Of a stretch of DNA of 64,000 nucleotides, positions 62,219-64,000 are shown piece after piece; position 1 is the stretch's first letter, and each line of letters begins with the position of its first letter. Made by a program: the position numbers and the translations under genes. The notes beneath the pieces are model-generated. The model searched no databases. It had not been told where the DNA came from and saw nothing but the letters and a program-made list of their open reading frames with translations. The DNA comes from Acidobacteriota bacterium (lineage in GTDB: Bacteria; Acidobacteriota; UBA6911; RPQK01; JAJDTT01), in assembly GCA_028874215.1 (NCBI GenBank), contig JAPPLF010000051.1, forward strand, positions 1-64,000. Reading direction: 5' to 3'.

Positions 62219-62791
62219 ATGTTTCCCCAGGAATCCTTCACTATCAATCCGTACCTGAACCAAAAGGACGGCCAACTCTTTAGCGCCGGAGAGAGGCTAT
62301 TCCCTTCCCCACGAAATAATGAACGCTTCAGCACTGAGTTGATTTTCTCCATGGCACAGGCCCTGGAGGAGAAGATCGCCGGTCGTCTGACGCCGCCGCT
62401 TGCGCGACTCGTGGAAACGGTTGAGGGACTCCGCCAGGATCGATCGACCGATGCCAGCCAGATGATCGAGCGGGTGCTCGGACGATTCGCCGACGCCATG
62501 CAGGAACGGACCGGATCTCAATTCGACGAGATGGCATCGATCGTCACGGACCTGAACCGCACCTTGAAGAACGCGGCCGAAAGCATGGCCCAGAGTCAGC
62601 AGGATGTCCGCGCGGCGCTGGATTCGGACATGACCACGGTCAGGAAATCGATGGACGCCGGAGCCGCCTCGATGACCGAAACGCTCCAGCAGTCGCTTGG
62701 CGATGTGACCCGTGTGCTTGCAAGGAACGTTCGTCTGATCGATCGCCATCAACTGCATCTTCTTCGGTCGTTTCTCCACCAAGACCACTAA
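62219..62791 (+). pseudogene. Probable C-terminal fragment of an anti-phage ZorA protein
   Basis: A 190-residue coiled-coil protein. From about residue 38, FSTELIFSMAQALEEKIAGR, ERTGSQFDEMASIVTDLNRTL and AESMAQSQQDVRAALDSD recall the long cytoplasmic tail of ZorA, the MotA-like channel of the Zorya defence system. The membrane channel domain is missing, as are zorB and the effector genes, so this is probably a remnant. The first about 37 residues are not typical. The call is from recollection of the family style and is tentative. Confidence 0.4.
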
Positions 62792-63063
62792 AGCTCTTCT
62801 CCCCAGACTGCCGAGCGGTGGCGAAGACGGTCCACCACGCTGTAGCCATTGAGTTGGTGAATGAGGGATCTTTTATTGAGACCCCACGTGTATGCCAAGG
62901 GTCCCTTGGGAAGAACGCCTTGGCGGACGGGAAGAATTGGGTGCTGGCCTTCGTCGTTGAACAACTTACCCGGCGGACCTTCTGCCGTTTGTTGTGAGGG
63001 CAAGGCAGATGCTTCCTCAAGCCCGAAGGCACATCGCTTCGCGCGAGAAATCCAACGGCAGGC
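62792..63063. other. Gap between the ZorA-like fragment and HigB
   Basis: I see no convincing gene in these bases. A minus-strand open frame spans 62788-63117, but it overlaps the higBA promoter, has no recognisable family and begins at a weak start. It may be further decayed sequence from the defence remnant. Confidence 0.4.
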
Positions 63064-63093
63064 TTGCCACATCTGTATCCTGTGGGATACAAT
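63064..63093 (+). promoter_or_regulatory. Promoter and operator of higBA
   Basis: A likely sigma-70 promoter, TTGCCA at 63064-63069, 18-base spacer, TACAAT at 63088-63093. A perfect 7-bp inverted repeat, TGTATCC at 63074-63080 and GGATACA at 63085-63091, lies within it. This places the operator across the -10. The start codon of higB is 7 bases after the -10, so the mRNA would be leaderless or nearly so. Confidence 0.7.
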
Positions 63094-63099
63094 GGTCCA

Positions 63100-63390
63100 G
63101 TGTTCGAGATTCGACAAACCGAAGCCTACGCTCGATGGTTTGAGAGGCTATCGGATCGGCGGGCTCGAGCTCGCATCGACGCCCGAATCAGGCGGCTTTC
63201 GCTGGGAAATCCCGGCGACGTGAGGCCAGTTGGGAAGGGTGTTTCGGAACTGCGAGTTCACTACGGCCCAGGTTACCGCGTGTATTTTGTACGGCGGGAA
63301 CGGACAGTGGTGATCCTGCTGGCAGGCGGCGAAAAGACGACCCAGGAACGAGATATAAGGAAGGCGTACGCCTTGGCGCATCAACTATAG
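63100..63390 (+). CDS. higB: HigB/RelE-type toxin
   Basis: A 96-residue protein of the RelE/ParE superfamily. It starts FEIRQTEAYARWFERL and contains RVHYGPGYRVYFVRRERTVVILLAGGEKTTQERDI, the standard C-terminal block of HigB-like killers. GTG 63100 is chosen for the family N-terminus; TTG 63064 is inside the promoter. The antitoxin follows 13 bases downstream. Confidence 0.9.
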   Translation: MFEIRQTEAYARWFERLSDRRARARIDARIRRLSLGNPGDVRPVGKGVSELRVHYGPGYRVYFVRRERTVVILLAGGEKTTQERDIRKAYALAHQL

Positions 63391-63403
63391 GGGAGAGATA
63401 GTC

Positions 63404-63709
63404 ATGGCAACGATAAAGACCCGTCCATGGGATGCGGCCGAACATCTCGAGACCGAAGAGGACATGGCCGCATATTTGGAAGCGGCGCTCGAAGATGGCG
63501 ATCCTGGGTTGATATTTGCTGTATTGGGCGACATCGCGCGGGCCAAGGGAATGACCACAATCGCCCGAAACGCGGGTCTGGGGCGGGAGAGTCTTTACAA
63601 GGCGCTATCTCCTGACGGCAATCCGAGATTCTCCACCGTGCTCAAGGTCGTCCAAACGCTGGGACTCCAGCTTCACGCGGCGCCGGCTCGAGGTTCGGCC
63701 AATCGGTGA
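63404..63709 (+). CDS. higA: HigA-type HTH antitoxin
   Basis: A 101-residue antitoxin with toxin-first gene order. ATIARNAGLGRESLYKALS-like helix-turn-helix (TTIARNAGLGRESLYKALSP) lies at residues 51-70, and the N-terminal acidic part (DAAEHLETEEDMAAYLEAA) is typical of addiction antidotes. ATG 63404 has GGGGAGAG upstream. Confidence 0.92.
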   Translation: MATIKTRPWDAAEHLETEEDMAAYLEAALEDGDPGLIFAVLGDIARAKGMTTIARNAGLGRESLYKALSPDGNPRFSTVLKVVQTLGLQLHAAPARGSANR

Positions 63710-63815
63710 CGGTGTGGTGCGTCCTGCCGCGCGCCCGTGCAAGACCCGTTCAATCACAATGGAGAACCGGCGCGACAACCCTCATTCCTGGTTCAGCATG
63801 ACGCCGGCCGCCAGC

Positions 63816-64000
63816 TTACTTGTCGCACCGTAGCAGACACATGCCCATCGCGCCCAGGAGCGGGGGCAGTGCTGCGTCGATGAAGCCCCAGACCAGCGTG
63901 ACGGTGTCGTCTCCCACCGCGGTAAAGCCGGGGCTCACGTAGTTGAACCAGTTCCAGAAGAACAGGATTCCTACGAAGATGAATCCGTAGAATAGTGTGT
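63816..64000 (-). CDS. Membrane protein, 5' end cut by window edge
   Basis: The last 61 codons of a gene that begins beyond the right edge. Two hydrophobic segments can be seen (GFIFVGILFFWNWFNYV and LVWGFIDAALPPLLGAMGMCLL), separated by a short loop with PGFTAVGDD, and the chain ends CDK. It is a small multi-pass membrane protein of unknown family. Confidence 0.7.
   Translation of the reverse strand, partial: TLFYGFIFVGILFFWNWFNYVSPGFTAVGDDTVTLVWGFIDAALPPLLGAMGMCLLRCDK

Noticed and set aside
62788-63117. Minus-strand 109-residue frame before higB
   Set aside because: It spans the higBA promoter, has no family resemblance and its start codon lies within higB.

Overview
The window is a 64 kb stretch of a GC-rich bacterial chromosome. 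The two secreted DUF1549/DUF1553 + DUF1501 modules with c-type heme motifs, Tat-exported Gfo/Idh/MocA oxidoreductases, HEAT and FG-GAP secreted proteins, and a Rieske/cytochrome b operon with fused cytochrome c domains point to an uncultured heterotroph of the Acidobacteriota or the Planctomycetota/Verrucomicrobiota type. I cannot fix the phylum, because no rRNA gene is present. Both window edges cut a gene: a pyridoxal-dependent decarboxylase at the left and a small membrane protein at the right.

Layout. 0-15.7 kb is mostly minus strand and metabolic: decarboxylase, peroxiredoxin, a tight set of sugar-related genes (sodium symporter, aldo/keto reductase, glycosyltransferase, heparinase II/III-like protein, Gfo/Idh/MocA), a class III aminotransferase, and a xylB-xylA pair. 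One plus-strand secreted propeller-like protein sits between them. 16-17.9 kb holds pdxH, tRNA-Ala(GGC) and two small membrane proteins. 18-21.3 kb is a decayed stress/defence patch: intact MntA-HepT, an Xre antitoxin whose RES-like toxin has been cut short, a C-terminal scrap of a type I restriction HsdS, intact VapBC, and a truncated DUF4143-type ATPase. 21.5-30.5 kb holds housekeeping genes (aquaporin, endonuclease IV, UbiD, diaminopimelate decarboxylase), two secreted HEAT proteins and an unusual YjbQ-like protein. 30.6-37.3 kb holds a large FG-GAP propeller, an O-antigen ligase, a second VapBC with a readable promoter and operator, ArfB and a glycosyltransferase. 37.3-48.5 kb is minus strand: two oxidoreductases, a lipoprotein-like glycosidase-type protein, cytochrome b/c with Rieske, an OFA-type MFS transporter, a solute-binding protein coupled to a HAMP-type sensor with no output domain, and a zinc alcohol dehydrogenase. 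48.5-61.7 kb has two outward-facing DUF1549/1553-DUF1501 modules bracketing three toxin-antitoxin loci, cfa and a second propeller-like paralogue. 61.7-64 kb carries OsmC, a probable ZorA fragment and HigBA.

How the parts fit. The carbohydrate genes (symporter, heparinase-like protein, dehydrogenases, XylA/XylB, propeller proteins) suggest uptake and breakdown of plant, algal or animal-derived polysaccharides. The DUF1549/1553-DUF1501 pairs are secreted heme proteins whose function is not established. Toxin-antitoxin density is high, with six intact pairs plus one antitoxin with a broken partner.

The most unusual non-coding signal is a family of very short intergenic hairpins: 6-8 bp GC-rich stems around a TTTCCT-like loop. 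They occur alone or in clusters of two to four at seven or more sites. The stems differ between copies but keep their pairing. Two clusters also share a longer 3' tail, and one of these sits exactly at the breakpoint between the broken RES-like toxin and the HsdS scrap.
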